64,000 nt of DNA from Monomorium pharaonis. Its lineage: Eukaryota; Arthropoda; Insecta; Hymenoptera; Formicidae. The DNA lies in NCBI RefSeq assembly GCF_013373865.1, contig NC_050472.1, forward strand, positions 17,685,136-17,749,135, read 5' to 3'. Each line of letters starts with the position of its first letter. Position 1 is the first letter of the stretch. Below are positions 35,632-47,309 of this stretch, piece by piece. The notes beneath the pieces are model-generated. The model saw only the letters and a list, made by a program, of their open reading frames with translations, had not been told where the DNA came from and did no database searches. The translations under genes were made by a program, and so were the position numbers.

Positions 35632-38143
35632 CCCACATAGAAACAAAACCTCCAGTAGACGTCCATTGGACGTTTGTCATGGAAGTTTGAAACTTCCAAT
35701 GGACGTCCAATACAGAGCCATTGGAAATTCATAGTTCCGCATTGCGTACGTCCATTGTACCTCCATTGGACGTCGTTAAGGATGTCTACTGGACGTTGTG
35801 TGGAATGTTGATAGAAGCTTCATGAAACCTCGATGGACGTCTGACGGATGTTTCATTACGTGGATCATTACGTATAAAAAAATATATTTTTAACAAAATG
35901 TATTTTTACTCAAGAATATTTTATACTTAAAATACGCTATTTTATACTTAAAATAGCGTTGAGTATAAATATTTTTGATTAAATGTATTATTATGTTTCT
36001 AATAAATATTTTTTTGAACATATTATTTTTTTTTAATAAAAGTTTTTACACTGACGTAAAAAAAAGCGAGACAAAAATTTTGACCGATTTTTAGGCAATC
36101 TTCAAAGTGATGCAACTTTGCGAAAAATTATTTAAATTACATGTATTTCCTTTTCAAATTAAAAGGTAAAGACTCTACTTTGAGAATCCCTAGGCGAAAG
36201 TTTGATTTGTTAAGTGCGAACATTTTGTATCGCATAAAAACCAAACGTGTTTTTTTAATTGAAAAAAGTAAAAGTTTGTTATCATTTTTCACAAGTTTCT
36301 CGTTAAAATCTAACTAATATTAATCCAGATTCTTAAAGTTTATTCTTTTCTAAGCAATTAAAAAAAAATACATGTCAATACGATGTTGATTGCACACGAG
36401 TTTGAAATTTTACTGCATTTTAGGGTATTTTAGCGAATAAATACGGTATTTTTTGAATATCATGAATTTTGAATATCAATATGATATTGCACATTGTTTT
36501 ATTCGTGTTTAACTCAATCATACCGCTGTCATTAAAATGACTCGATGTGCACCACGTGGAGAATGACGGTCGGATTTTGTACATCATGTGGCTCTGAAAT
36601 TCATCGGTGGAAATTTCTACTTACTGATCTGAATATAACGGATAGCTGACGCACCAATTTCACTGAAGTCAACAAAAGATCACATTCATCTATACTCATA
36701 AACCCACACATACACGTAAACATACATATACACATACTCATACACAAAAAATAAAAGATCAAATTTTATTTTAAAAAATTAGCCTTTTCAGGGCCACATG
36801 ATGTACAAAATCCGATCGTCATTCTCCACGTGGTGCACATCGGGTCACTTTGATGACGGCGGTATGATTGAGTTAAACACGAATAGAATCAATGTGCAAT
36901 ATCATATTGATACTCAAAATTCATGATATTCAAAAAATACCGTATTTATTCGTTAAAATACCCTAAAATGCAGTGAAAATTTCAAACTCGTGTGCAATTA
37001 ACATCGTAATGACATGTATTTTTTTTAAATTGCTTAGAAAAAAACAAACTTTAAGAATCTGGATTAATATTAGTTAGATTTTAACGAGAAACTTATGAAA
37101 AACGGTAAAAACTTTACTTTTTTCAATTAAAAAAAACATGTTTGGTTTTTATGCGATACAAAGGTTCGCACTTAACAAATTAAACTTTCGCCTAGGGATT
37201 CTCAAAGTAGAGTCTTTACCCTTTAATTTGAAAAGGAAATACATGTAATTTGGATGATTTTTCGCAAAATTGCATCACTTTAAAGATTGCCTAAAAATCA
37301 GTCAAAATTTTTGTTTCTTTTTTTTGCGCCAGTGTATTTTGTCCTTCTCATTTTTATCATTTTTTTTTTACAGACTGATATAGTTCATCAGTCTTGTACT
37401 ATATGTCGATGGCGAAATCTTACTTCCTTCTGCGCTCTTGATGAGCCCCTTTTATTCACCTAAAAACTGTTTTTATTCACCTAAAAATTTTATTCACAAG
37501 AAACACACGCCACGTAGCGATGGGTAGTGAAAGTTTTACGGAATCTTGGTGGATAATTGACGGACGTTTTGTGAATCATTAGTAGAGGAGCCTCGATTCC
37601 ACGAAACGTCTATCAGTCATCATCAAGGCTCCGTGAACCTTTTATCAATGATGAAACATCCATCAAACTTCGTCAAACCTCTATTAATTATCCGCGTAAC
37701 GTACATAATGAATATCTTTTAAAATGTTTGACAGAAATTATTATAGAGGTAAGATGAATCATCTATCTGACTGTCATCATGGAAGTAAATATTCCATAGA
37801 GCTATGGAAGTTTAGTGGATCTCTAATGGACGTCTATTTAACTTCCATCATGGAAGTAAACATCCAATGGAGCCATGGAAGTTTACTGGATCTCTAATAA
37901 ACGTTCATCTGACTTCCATCGTGGAAGTAAACATTCAACGAAGCCATGGAAGTTTACCGGATTTCTGATGGACGTCCATCTGACTTCTATCATGGAAGTA
38001 AACATCCAATGGAGCCATGGAAGTTTACTGGATCTCCAATGAACGTCTGTCTGACTTCCGCCATGTACATGGACGTCCCATGGATCTATAGAGGTTTAGT
38101 AGACGTCCATTGGATGTCCACTGGGTGCCAATTTCTATGTGGG
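35632..38143. mobile_element. DNA transposon with CCCACATAGAAA ends and GGAAGTAAAC-word arrays
   Basis: Inverted ends CCCACATAGAAA and TTTCTATGTGGG, possibly with a TT duplication. The subterminal regions (35650-35870 and 37740-38120) are arrays of TTCCATCATGGAAGTAAAC, GACGTCCATTGGA and CCATGGAAGTTT words. The centre is occupied by a mariner-like element (36049-37334). No transposase is seen. The open stretch 37946-38194 is only the repeat array read in frame. Confidence 0.85.
36049..37334. mobile_element. Mariner-like long-inverted-repeat element (TA duplication)
   Basis: Ends CACTGACGTAAAAAAAAGCG and TTTTTTTGCGCCAGTG, with TA at 36047-36048 and 37335-37336. The arms of about 550 bp are near-identical inverted copies (36049-36600 and 36785-37334). 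The centre has TACACATA-type words. No transposase remains. It is nested inside the CCCACATAGAAA element. Confidence 0.9.
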
Positions 38144-38290
38144 TTATATCTCATAAACTGTCTATTTTTAAGCTTTGTGCCCATAGAGACTTGATTGGCA
38201 TGCTAGAAACTATCTATTCCCAGAGTTTCAACCAATACGACAGAAAGGCTTTTTCTATTCTAAAGAATGCGTTACAAGGAAGCGTAAAAT

Positions 38291-38809
38291 AGCTGAAACA
38301 TTTTTTATCAAAAAACATGAGCATACCATTAATTTAGAAAAAGATACTGAAAACTTAACTGGAATTTATGACAAAATAATTAAATCGACATAGGCGTTCA
38401 AAGATATCGATTGTATCTGATGTTAAGTATCATCTCTGTTTGTTTATTTAAATATTTTTATCGTTAGACTCCGCACCGCCGTTTAGTCGAGCCTCAGATC
38501 TCGAAAAAAACACACCCATTAGACTTCAATGTATTCAATCATTTATTATTTTTTATTACACAAACTTGATCACATTTTTGATTTGTAACGTTATTATTGA
38601 TTTATATTTTTAGGACAACTCTTCTGTAATTTACTTTATTTATATTGCCTTTTAGATGATATCTAGGCATATATTATAACTCAAAATGTGTACCACATAT
38701 TTTTTACGTATCTAAGCACTTGATAAGGATCGAAACCAACGGTCGAAACGTTATGCGCTATTTGTTGAATATATTTGGGGCTAGTCAGGTCAAACATAAT
38801 AGTTACATT

Positions 38810-38853
<44 letters not shown>

Positions 38854-38980
38854 ACTGGCGAATAAATAATCATTTTATTGTTCTTTTTTTTCTATTATTT
38901 TATGCGTGGTCTTTTTGAATTTTTATTTTTTATGTATGTATATGTGTATGTTTATGTATATGTGTTGCTATATTTATCCA
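38291..38980. other. No gene seen; long T run
   Basis: AT-rich spacer. A run of T occupies 38811-38849. A hammerhead-like motif lies at 38719-38757 (listed separately). Confidence 0.5.
38719..38757 (+). ncRNA. Hammerhead-ribozyme-like motif, candidate 3
   Basis: CTTGATAAG, a stem GATC / GGTC with loop GAAACCAAC, then GAAACGTT. The layout equals candidate 4 at 59013-59049. It differs from the hammerhead consensus CUGAUGA at two positions, so it may be a decayed copy. Confidence 0.35.
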
Positions 38981-39105
38981 AATTCTTAGCCCATTCTTTT
39001 CTAAACAATTTAAAAAACATGTTGATACGATGTTTTTTTTGTTGATTATAAACGAATTTGAAATTTGCATTGCATTTTATAGTATTTTAACGAATAAATA
39101 CAGTA

Positions 39106-40138
39106 CCCCTACAGCATGAAATATTGCTGCAACGTTGCAGAAATATTGCAATAGTGCATAATATAACTAATATTGCAGAAATATTGTAGCAATATTACAA
39201 ATATAATATTCTCTAGCAAATGTTGCACAATATTGCAGCAATATTACAAATGTAATATTTCTTAGCAGATGTTGTGCAATATTGTAGCAATATTACAAAT
39301 GTAATATTTCCTAACAGATATTGCACAATATTGTGGCAATATTATATTGCAACCTTGCAAAATTTATTTCCCTATAATCCGTATTTCTTAATCTAAAACT
39401 AACAATAAGTAATATTTTACATAGTTTTAAGGGACAAATAAAAAAATAGAGCAGGATATTTTTATTTTAAATTTTTATGTAAGATTAGAGCTCAAAGATA
39501 CATAGATGTACAACAAATTCTGTAATCACGACAGCGTTGCGTTCCATACTAGATTGAGTGAAGCAAGTCCAAAAGATGTTCACTCTGACTTATATATATA
39601 TAATACATTAATTAAACATGTGTGAACCATACATGCATGTGTAATTCTAGCGTATAAATTGATCAGGATGGGTATTTTCTGGACTTGCTTCATTTTAATG
39701 CTTACCTAAATCTAGAATGGAACGATATTCGATATCCGTTGGTGTATGTTAATTTAATTAATTACTTTTTTAATTATTAATTTTTCAAATTATTGTGCCG
39801 TAACGGTATGACAATAAATTCATTTCCCGTTTTTTGTATAATACACATCTTACATATTAATTGATTAATTTAACCACCTGCAACATTTCCTTCATATTGC
39901 GCATTAACGTTTCAGAAATATTACAGCAATCTTACAAGAAATATTGCAGCAATATTGCTGAAATATTACAGAAATCTTACGGGGAATATTGCTGAAATAT
40001 TGCAGAAATATTGCACAATATTGTTTTGGAGCGGACATAGAAATATTGCTGCAATATTGCAGTAATATTTTCTGCAATATTCCAATCTTGCAAAATAATA
40101 TTTCTGCAACGTTGCAGCAATATTTCATGCTGTAGGGG
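39106..40138. mobile_element. DNA transposon with CCCCTACAGCATGAAATATT ends
   Basis: Inverted ends CCCCTACAGCATGAAATATT and AATATTTCATGCTGTAGGGG, with TA at 39104-39105 and 40139-40140. Both sides are arrays of AATATTGCAGCAATATT words (39120-39350 and 39900-40130). It interrupts a mariner-like arm that resumes at 40141. No coding content; the minus-strand ORFs at 39904-40171 are the array read in frame. Confidence 0.9.
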
Positions 40139-40149
40139 TACTTTTAGAT

Positions 40150-41000
40150 AATATAAAACAATGCTTGGCATGCTGATTAAAAATCTCTATGGGCACAAAG
40201 CTTGAAAATGGACAGTTTTTGAGATATGAAAAATCAAAGATTATTTTGATATGTTTGTTCATAGCATTACACAAGATCTACGGTGTGGACGTGATGGATG
40301 TAGAATCTTTGTGTGTGAGGGGAGGGATGCGCGCGCGCACGTACTTGGAGTACTTGTGTGTGCATGTTATGTATACCTATGTATGTGTATGCATTTGTGT
40401 TAGAAGTCGGTTGTTTGTAGGAATATTTCGTGAGAAATAATGCGAGCAAAAATTGTATTATACTTCTCTGATTTATTACAACAAGAGTCAGAGATTGAGA
40501 AGTACAAAAGGTCAGAAAACATGAGAAGAGAGAGAGAGAGAGAGAGAGATGATAGATGTAACCTGAATAAACATAAAAACATAAAAGTAATTTGGAACCT
40601 TCAATCCTATCAACTATAAAACAATAAAGTATTTAACCATTACAGTCATAAAGTCATAGAATATATAAATTAGATACATAGATTTGTAAAAATTGCTCAA
40701 TATGTTCAACAGTTTGAGTGTGTGTGCGTCTGCGAATGTGTGTTGTAAATGTATGTGGATTTTGCAATGCCTTATTACTATCCGAAACAATTTTTAAAAA
40801 AGTTAATTATTTCGATATAGATTCTAGATAATGCTAAGAACGGATATATCAAAGTAATCTTTGACCCTTCATCTCAAAAACTGTTTATTTTTAAGCTTTG
40901 TGCCCATAAACTTTTTTTATTGGCATATTAGGGACTACCTATTCCCAGAGTTTTAACTAATTTGACAGAAAGGCTTTTTCCTATTAAGCAAGAAACATTA
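40150..41000. repeat. Second TATGGGCACAAAGCTTG inverted-repeat unit
   Basis: The left arm (ATGGGCACAAAGCTTG, GATATGTTTGTTCATAGCATT, CACAAGATCTAC) and right arm (GATAATGCTAAGAACGGATAT, AAGCTTTGTGCCCATAAAC, CAGAAAGGCTTTTTC) are inverted copies. The loop has GT-rich words and a (GA)n run at 40528-40548. It matches the unit split over 34440-35631 and 38144-38290. Confidence 0.7.
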
Positions 41001-41009
41001 ATCAACGTT

Positions 41010-41230
41010 TTTGAAACGTCAGTTTTAGAGAAATTTCTTAACATTATAACTTAACGTTTTATAAATATTTTTAAAATGTTACTTAATAATATTGTTGTCT
41101 TAATATTATTAAAATATTTTTAAAACATTTATTAGATGTTATTTAAATGTTTTTAAACGTTATAACATAACGTTTGATAAATATTTTTTAAATATTACTG
41201 AATAATATAAGTAGTTATATTATGGGGATT
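41010..41230. repeat. Array of AACGTTTTATAAATATTTTT words
   Basis: About 200 bp of imperfect repeats around ACGTTTGATAAATATTTTT and AATATTATTAAAATATT. It looks like the body of another short-word transposon whose ends are not resolved. Confidence 0.5.
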
Positions 41231-42124
41231 CTTACCCAAACAATAGAATGGGGAGAAGCGGGAGGGGGAAGGGGTGGGGGTAATTACCTGCAATTACATA
41301 AATTGCAAAATTCATTTGTTCTTATTGTTCTTTATAACAATTGACCCTGTCATAAATTTCCAAATTTCTTTTTGTTTATTGTTCTTTATAACAAATGAAC
41401 TTATCATAATTTTCAAAATTTCTTTGTTTATTGTTCTTTATAACAAAGGACTCTGTCATAAATTTTAAAATTCCTTTGTTTATTGTTTCTCTGTAACAAA
41501 TGACCCGTCATAAAAGGCATAGCGGAATAAGCAGGTGAAATCTGCCCCCGCACTAATCGAGCTCAAATTGATATCATTAGTTGGCACCTTTGAGATGTAA
41601 AACTTCCTCAAATATTAGTTATAAAATTGCATTTTTGGGGGAATTATAGAGAGGGAAAGAAAAATAAAGAAAGTGGTTTTTTTCGAAAATGGTTGGACCG
41701 ATTTTAATGAAAAAAATATATGTTGTAAACATTATTTAGACAAGTTTGAGAAAATTTTAAGTAATTTTTGTGGTAAAAAAAACCCGATAAAAAAATTTTT
41801 GAATTTTTTATGAATTTTTTGGGGGGTGATAGTTCTGAGATACCACTTTTATATTTTCACAAAAACATCTCTAGATCTTCTTCTTTAACACTTTTTTTTT
41901 TTAAATGAATCGGAGTGGTGGAACATGGTTAAAAATAATAATTTACACCGCGCCGCCGTGTCGCGCCGCGCTGGCTGGGCGATCGGGCCGCGGCGCACGG
42001 CGATTGTTGTCATGTTGAACTTACATACTAGTTGCAGTGTTACAATGTTTAGTTGCCAAGAAAAATTATAATATAATAATATAAAATATAATAACACATA
42101 ATATTTCCAGGACGTCTGCAATTA

Positions 42125-42720
42125 GCCTATAAAACTTATCGTTTCGGCAGTTTACCACGAGGAAATCGCCTCTCACATTATCTATCATCGAGGTGCTTTT
42201 TTAATGTAAGTTCCCTTGCCTCCCACATTATCTATTATCGGGGTGCTTTTTTAAAGTGAGTCCCCTCGCCTCTCACATTATTTATCATCGGGGTGCTTTT
42301 TTAATGTGAGTCCCTTTGCCTCTCACATTATCTTTTTGGCGAATGGACTCACATTAAAAAAGCACCTCGATGATAGATAATGTGAGAGGCGAGAAAACTG
42401 ACATTAAAAAAGCACCCCGATAATAAATAATGTAAGAGGCGAGGGGACTCACTTTAAAAAAGCACGCCGATAATAGATAATGTGAGAGGCGAAAAAACTC
42501 ACATTAAAAAAGCACCCCGATAATAAATAATGTAAGAGGCAAGGGGACTCACTTTAAAAAAGCACCCCGATAATAGATAATGTGAGAGGCAAAAGAACTC
42601 ACATTAAAAAAGTACCTCGATGATAGATAATGTGAGAGGCGAGAGGACTCACTTTAAAAAAACACACCGATGATAAATAATGTAAGAGGCAAGGGGACTC
42701 ACATTAAAAAAGCACACCAA
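42125..42720. repeat. Minisatellite, about 58-bp unit, switching orientation
   Basis: Three to four units in one direction (CTCACATTATCTATCATCG, GGTGCTTTTTTAATGTGAG) up to about 42340, then about seven units in the opposite direction (ACTCACATTAAAAAAGCACC, GATAATGTGAGAGGCGAG) up to 42720. Spacing and sequence vary among units, and there are no unique spacers. Confidence 0.85.
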
Positions 42721-42837
42721 ACATATGGAATTTAAAAACGTACTGCAATCTCCTCGTGATGAACTGCCGAAACGATAAGTTTTATAGCTTAATTGCAGAG
42801 ACTGAGTCCCAGATGCGCACAGTAATAAACGGACACA

Positions 42838-43190
42838 GAAGGCTGAGTGAAACGGACACAGACCAAATGTGCACAGACCAAATGCACACGGACCAGATGC
42901 ACACGGGCCAAATGCGCACGGACCAAATGCGCACAGTCGCAAACCTATGTGGTGCAGAGAATGCTTTGCACACACACACACACACGGCGGGGGGGTGCAA
43001 GTAGGGGCTTCGCCCTCCTCCCGCATCCACCCCGTCGATAGAGATGCCCGAAAAGTCGCAACCCATGTAATAAGTTTGTAGGTTACTGTGTCCGTTTAGT
43101 CTGTGCGCATTTGGTCCGTGCGCATTTGGTCTGTGTCCGTTTCACTCAGCCTGCTGTGTCCATTTATTACTGTGCGCATCTAGGACGCTC
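42838..43190. repeat. 15-bp minisatellite in inverted arms
   Basis: Units of GCACACGGACCAAAT (about six copies, 42858-42948) and the inverted form ATTTGGTCCGTGCGC (43100-43135). CACTCAGCC/GGCTGAGTG and ACAGTAATAAACGGACAC pair between the arms. An (AC)n run and a G-run sit near 42970-42995. Confidence 0.8.
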
Positions 43191-43803
43191 CCATTGCAGA
43201 CGTCCTGGAAATATTATATGTGTTATTATATTTTATATTATTATATTATAATTTTTCTTGGCAACTAAACATTGCAACACTGCAACTAGTATGTAAGTTC
43301 AACATGACAACAATCGCCGTGCGCCGCGGCCCGGTCGCCCAGCCGCCGCGGCGCGGCACGGCGGCGCGGTGTGAATTATTATTTTTAACCATGTTTCACC
43401 ACTCCGATTGATTTAAAAAAAAAAGTGTTAAAGAAGAAGATCTAGAGATGTTTTTGTGAAAATATAAAAGTGGTATCTCAGAACTATCACCCCAAAAAAA
43501 ATTCATAAAAAATTCAACAATTTTTTTATCGGGTTTTTTTTTACCACAAAAATTACTTAAAATTTTCTCAAACTTGTCTAAATGATGTTTACAACATATA
43601 TTTTTTTCATTAAAATCGGTTCATTTTCAAAAAAAACCACTTTCTTTATTTTTCTTTCCCCCTCTATAACTCCCCCAAAAATGCAATTTTGTAACTAATA
43701 TTTGAGGAAGTTTTACATCTCAAGGGTGCCAACTAATGATATCAATTTGAGCTCGATTAGTGCGGGGGCAGATTTCACCTGCTTATTCCGCTATACCCTT
43801 TCA

Positions 43804-44486
43804 AAGTTCTTTTGTTTATTGTTTTTCTAAGAAATGAGAAACTTGTCTCAACATGTTTTTGAAAGTTTTTTGTGCTCAGGGGTCGCCGCCGCCGCTCAAG
43901 TACACAAGTAAAGAGACTTTATTATTATTTCATATATGTAATGTAATTTTTATGTGATTATTTATAATTTAAGTTAGATTATATATTTATATGTACTCTA
44001 ATTTAAATTATAAGTAATTAAATAATAAAAATTATATTACGTATATTCCACCTCAGTTACAGTTTGCTTTCTCTCTCCCACTACATTAATCGTATAAGCA
44101 GCGCCCTTATCTTGGCTGTCAGCGAGCGCCGATATCAGGCTGCTTGATTTTATAAACATTAAAAAATATTTTTTTAAATTAAAAATATAACATACGGATA
44201 CTGTAGTCTACGTTTAATATTATACCTGAAAAATTTATTTCAATTGAACGTCACGCAACATGTTAAATCTCAGTTTTCCCTTCTTCTAAAATTCTTTTCA
44301 AAAGTGACGTGACTTTAAAATTGCATAAGTATATATAGGTGAAACTCTTAGAGCATCCCTTAGACGTTTTTAAGTCTGTTTTTGAGTAAGTTTGCCCCCA
44401 AGCTTGTGTATACTAAATTTTGTCAAGTGCGATTTAGTAAACAATTCAGTTTTTCCGCAAAATGGCAAATTTCGAACAAGTGGAAC
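43804..44486 (+). repeat. Polinton left terminal inverted repeat
   Basis: Inverted match to 52690-53395. Shared blocks include GAGAAACTTGTCTCAACATG, AGGGGTCGCCGCCGCC, GCAGCGCCCTTATCTTGGCT, CGCCGATATCAGGCTGCTTG and CAGTTTTTCCGCAAAA. It runs through the start codon of the first gene on each side. Confidence 0.85.
44330..44337 (+). promoter_or_regulatory. TATA-like box in the Polinton terminal repeat
   Basis: TATATATA followed by GGTGAAACTC, about 125 bp before the ATG at 44462. The same sequence is present inverted at 52841-52848 ahead of the outermost right-hand gene. Each terminal repeat may thus carry a promoter facing inwards. This is inferred from sequence only. Confidence 0.4.
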
Positions 44487-46070
44487 GCGAACTCTTAGAA
44501 CAAGAAAACGGAATCGCTACATTAGGTGAATTTTTTACTTGGTTACAACAATATGAGGAGTGCATCGAACAACTCGAGGAACGTAATCGTACCAAGCGTC
44601 CTCGACTTGCCATTGGACAGAGACAATCTTTGGTAGCGAGAATCGCTCGACTTGCGGGTGAAAAAACGCGACTGAAAAGATGTTTTATGCACGTCGGTGG
44701 CAATTACGCTAGCACTGACGATAGCAATAACGCAAGACTTGAGTGGCGTGAAATAGATACATTCGAGAGCCGTATCTTAACCGGTGCAGTGATTAACGTG
44801 CTTCACATCGAACCTCGTCATTTCTTAGAAGATGCGAAAGACATTGTGCTCGAGCGAGTGCGGGAAGTAATAGACAAACACGGCAATGTAAAAGTGAACA
44901 CCGTGTTTAATGGTGAATTTGTAGCGGGGGATATACGTGCCAAAAAAAGTATGTGAATACAAAAAATTACGTACTCTTTCAATTATCAGATTTGAACGAA
45001 TGGTACGAGCTGTATGTTATCGAGTCCACGTTATCGTCGAAGAATTTCAAGAACGCGATAGTGGGTGGGCGTTATCACGTATTTCAAATTTAACTGTTAA
45101 TATAAATAAGTACAATTCTATGTGTGCGGGATGTCGTTTTACATTACCACGACCTATTATGCTGAAAAAAGCGATAATCAACGTGCAATCTGAAGACAAT
45201 GCATGCTGGTCGATGGTCGCCGCTTTACATCCTGCAGAAAGACGATAGAGTATCGTCGTATAGTACGATTTTGAATTTCGGAGATATTGATTTTTCGGTC
45301 GCGCTGAAAAACATTAAAAAATTTGAACGACTTAATAACAATATTTCCATTAATGTGTACGGCATCGAAGAGGATAGATTTGTCCCCCTGCGACTCTCAA
45401 ATGAAAAGAAGGAGAAGCATATAAATTTATTATACATGCAAGAAAACGAAGGCAACGTGGACACTTTGTACTGATAAAAAATCTCTCCCGGCTCATAAAC
45501 TCAAAATTGAGCAAAAATAAATGCAAAAAATACATTTGCGATCGGTAAGTAATATTTTTTTTATAAACATGTTTATAAATTTTTTCTTATCAAATAATAA
45601 ATTATTTTTTTTCTTTTGTTATTCACAGATGCTTACATTACTTCTATAGAGGAAAAGTTACAATCACACGCTATGGACTGTAATCGGATGAATAACTGCG
45701 CCATTCTACTACCCAGTGAAAAGGACAAGTGGTTGAAGTTCCGTAATCCAAACAACAAGGAGCGACTTCCATTTGTCGTATACGCTGATTTGAAGTGTGT
45801 ACTGCACAAGACTCAACTTGACACGGAGCAAGGATCGTACAAATACTAACATCATCAGGTATTCAGCATCGGATACTACGTGCGATGCTCATTTGATGAC
45901 ACGTTATCTGTGTACAGATTTCATCGCGGTCCCGACTGCATATCCTGATTTACGAAACAATTGAAAGAATTGACGCATAACGTTAAGATTCGTTTATCCG
46001 ATAATGTTCCCATGAATGCGTTGTCGAAAGAACAGTGGGAGGCATACCCATTTATTTGCATATTTTATTC
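44462..46070 (+). pseudogene. Polinton DNA polymerase B, N-terminal part only, broken
   Basis: The start at 44462 opens a coiled-coil and basic N-terminal region (44462-44956), followed by a part with FNGEFVAGD, ERDSGWALSRISNLTVN (45050-45110), SEDNACW, then ISINVYGIEEDR. An intron of 85 bp with GTAAGT and TTCACAG ends lies at 45545-45629; right before it CKKYICDR and right after it CLHYF form a zinc-finger-like motif. Next comes the exonuclease side with LPFVVYADLKCVL (about 45767), where the catalytic D-x-E reads D-L-K, so a key acid is lost. Similarity stops near 46065. Frame shifts occur near 44950, 45225, 45655 and 45849, and a stop near 45946. The polymerase palm is absent. It cannot replicate the element. 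Confidence 0.8.
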
Positions 46071-46113
46071 ATTGTACTTATATATGTTTGTAATAATTAA
46101 ATTTGTTTTTTCT

Positions 46114-47078
46114 TTATGAATCAAATGACATTGTCTTTGTGTATCCATGAATGTGTGATCCATCGAATCTCAACCACTTTACATAGACCTCGTCACCGTT
46201 CCTGCGTAATACCTTCTCCACAAGAAATACATCCGGATGAGTCGCGCGATACAATTCGTGTTCGTCGTAGAACGCTCCAGATATAAACTTTCCGCGATAA
46301 TCCTTGAGTAGATAGGTTACGGGATTGGTGTGCTGGACTTTAATGATCTTAAATACGTCAGTCGTCCAATTTAGTGTATAACCCTTCTCAAAGACAGTTT
46401 TGTACTTACGCGTACAGAGTCACCCATTTTAAATTTCGCTGGACCAACAATCTTTATAGCGTTGTATACTGTAGCCAAGAGTCTTTCAGCTACTGCAGGC
46501 GTTACGTCAACGGATCGCATGCCAATTGTTCGATGCTTTCGGGTATTGTGATTCGACACGAGACGTGGTAACAAGTCGATCCATTTGTAATTGCCGTGGA
46601 ACGTAAATTGCTTCCACATGTCGTTTTTCAGCGTGCGATTGAATTCGACAACTGATGCTTTCATTACAGAGTACGTAGAATAATGATTGATATCATGTTT
46701 TTTCAAGAGTTTCTGTACGTCAGCGTTGTAAAACTCTTTCCCCATATCGATTTGCAAGTTTTTCGGATGTCTACTGCTTTCTGGAATTATTTTTGCAATA
46801 GCGTTAGCCGTCTCGCTTCCGCCCTTGCTCTTGAGTGGTACAGCCCACACATACTTGCTCAACACATCGATGACAGTGAGTATGTAGTGATAGCCTTTGT
46901 TGAAACGCAAATACGGATGCATCTCGACGATATCCGCCTGCCATAAGTTGTCGTATCCTCGAACTATAATACGTCTTCGTGGAAAATTTCTTCTTGCTGG
47001 AGCGTGCAGTTCCTCGACGAGTCGCAGCCTCTCAGAACTAACGCGTTTGTTGAATTTCGATGATTTCATGTTTTGCAA
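46114..47078 (-). pseudogene. Polinton integrase (rve type) with chromodomain-like end, one frameshift
   Basis: From the Met at 47078: a basic N-terminus; the retroviral-type core with DNLWQADIVEM (first catalytic D), YHYILTVIDVLSKYVWAVPL, the second catalytic block LQIDMGKEFYN (D near 46750, with G-K-E-F), and the region VVEFNRTLKNDMWK near 46640 where the third acid is expected. After KMGDSVRVS (about 46415) the frame shifts by one near 46400 and continues to 46114 with DVFKIIKVQHTNPVTYLL and a chromodomain-like FLVEKVLRRNGDEVYVKWL. It would insert the element into target DNA. The best-preserved gene of the Polinton, but broken once. Confidence 0.9.
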
Positions 47079-47119
47079 ACTTGATCAAGTAATAACAAGT
47101 GCGATGAAATTACACTACA

Positions 47120-47305
47120 ATTTATTTCATTCATTCACGTTTTTTTACGTTTGTTTCACGTTCTTTTATGTTCTTTCACGTTCTTTCGTGTTTGTTTCAT
47201 GTTCTTTCACGTTTTCTTTCACGTTCTTTCACGTTTGTTTCACGTTCTTTCACGTTCGTTTCATGTTTGTTTCACGTTTGTTTTATGTTTGTTTCATGTT
47301 CGTTT
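47120..47305. repeat. TTCACGTTCTTT / TTCACGTTTGTT minisatellite
   Basis: About 14 imperfect 11-12-bp units between the integrase start and the next gene. The open frames across it (46897-47354) are the repeat read in frame. Confidence 0.85.
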
Positions 47306-47309
47306 TACA

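Larger units (their letters stand above)
41515..43803. mobile_element. Long-inverted-repeat element inside the Polinton left repeat
   Basis: Arms of about 600 bp: AGGCATAGCGGAATAAGCAG on the left matches CTGCTTATTCCGCTATACCC on the right; GC-rich blocks with GCGCCGCGGCG content sit at 41948-42003 and 43316-43370. Two further palindromes are nested in the loop, with their own minisatellites (42125-42720 and 42838-43190). The element interrupts the 60-bp tandem array of the Polinton. No transposase is found. Confidence 0.8.

Noticed and set aside
42125..42720. Regular repeats resembling a CRISPR array
   Set aside because: No unique spacers, units vary and switch orientation, and the setting is a eukaryotic transposon; it is a minisatellite.
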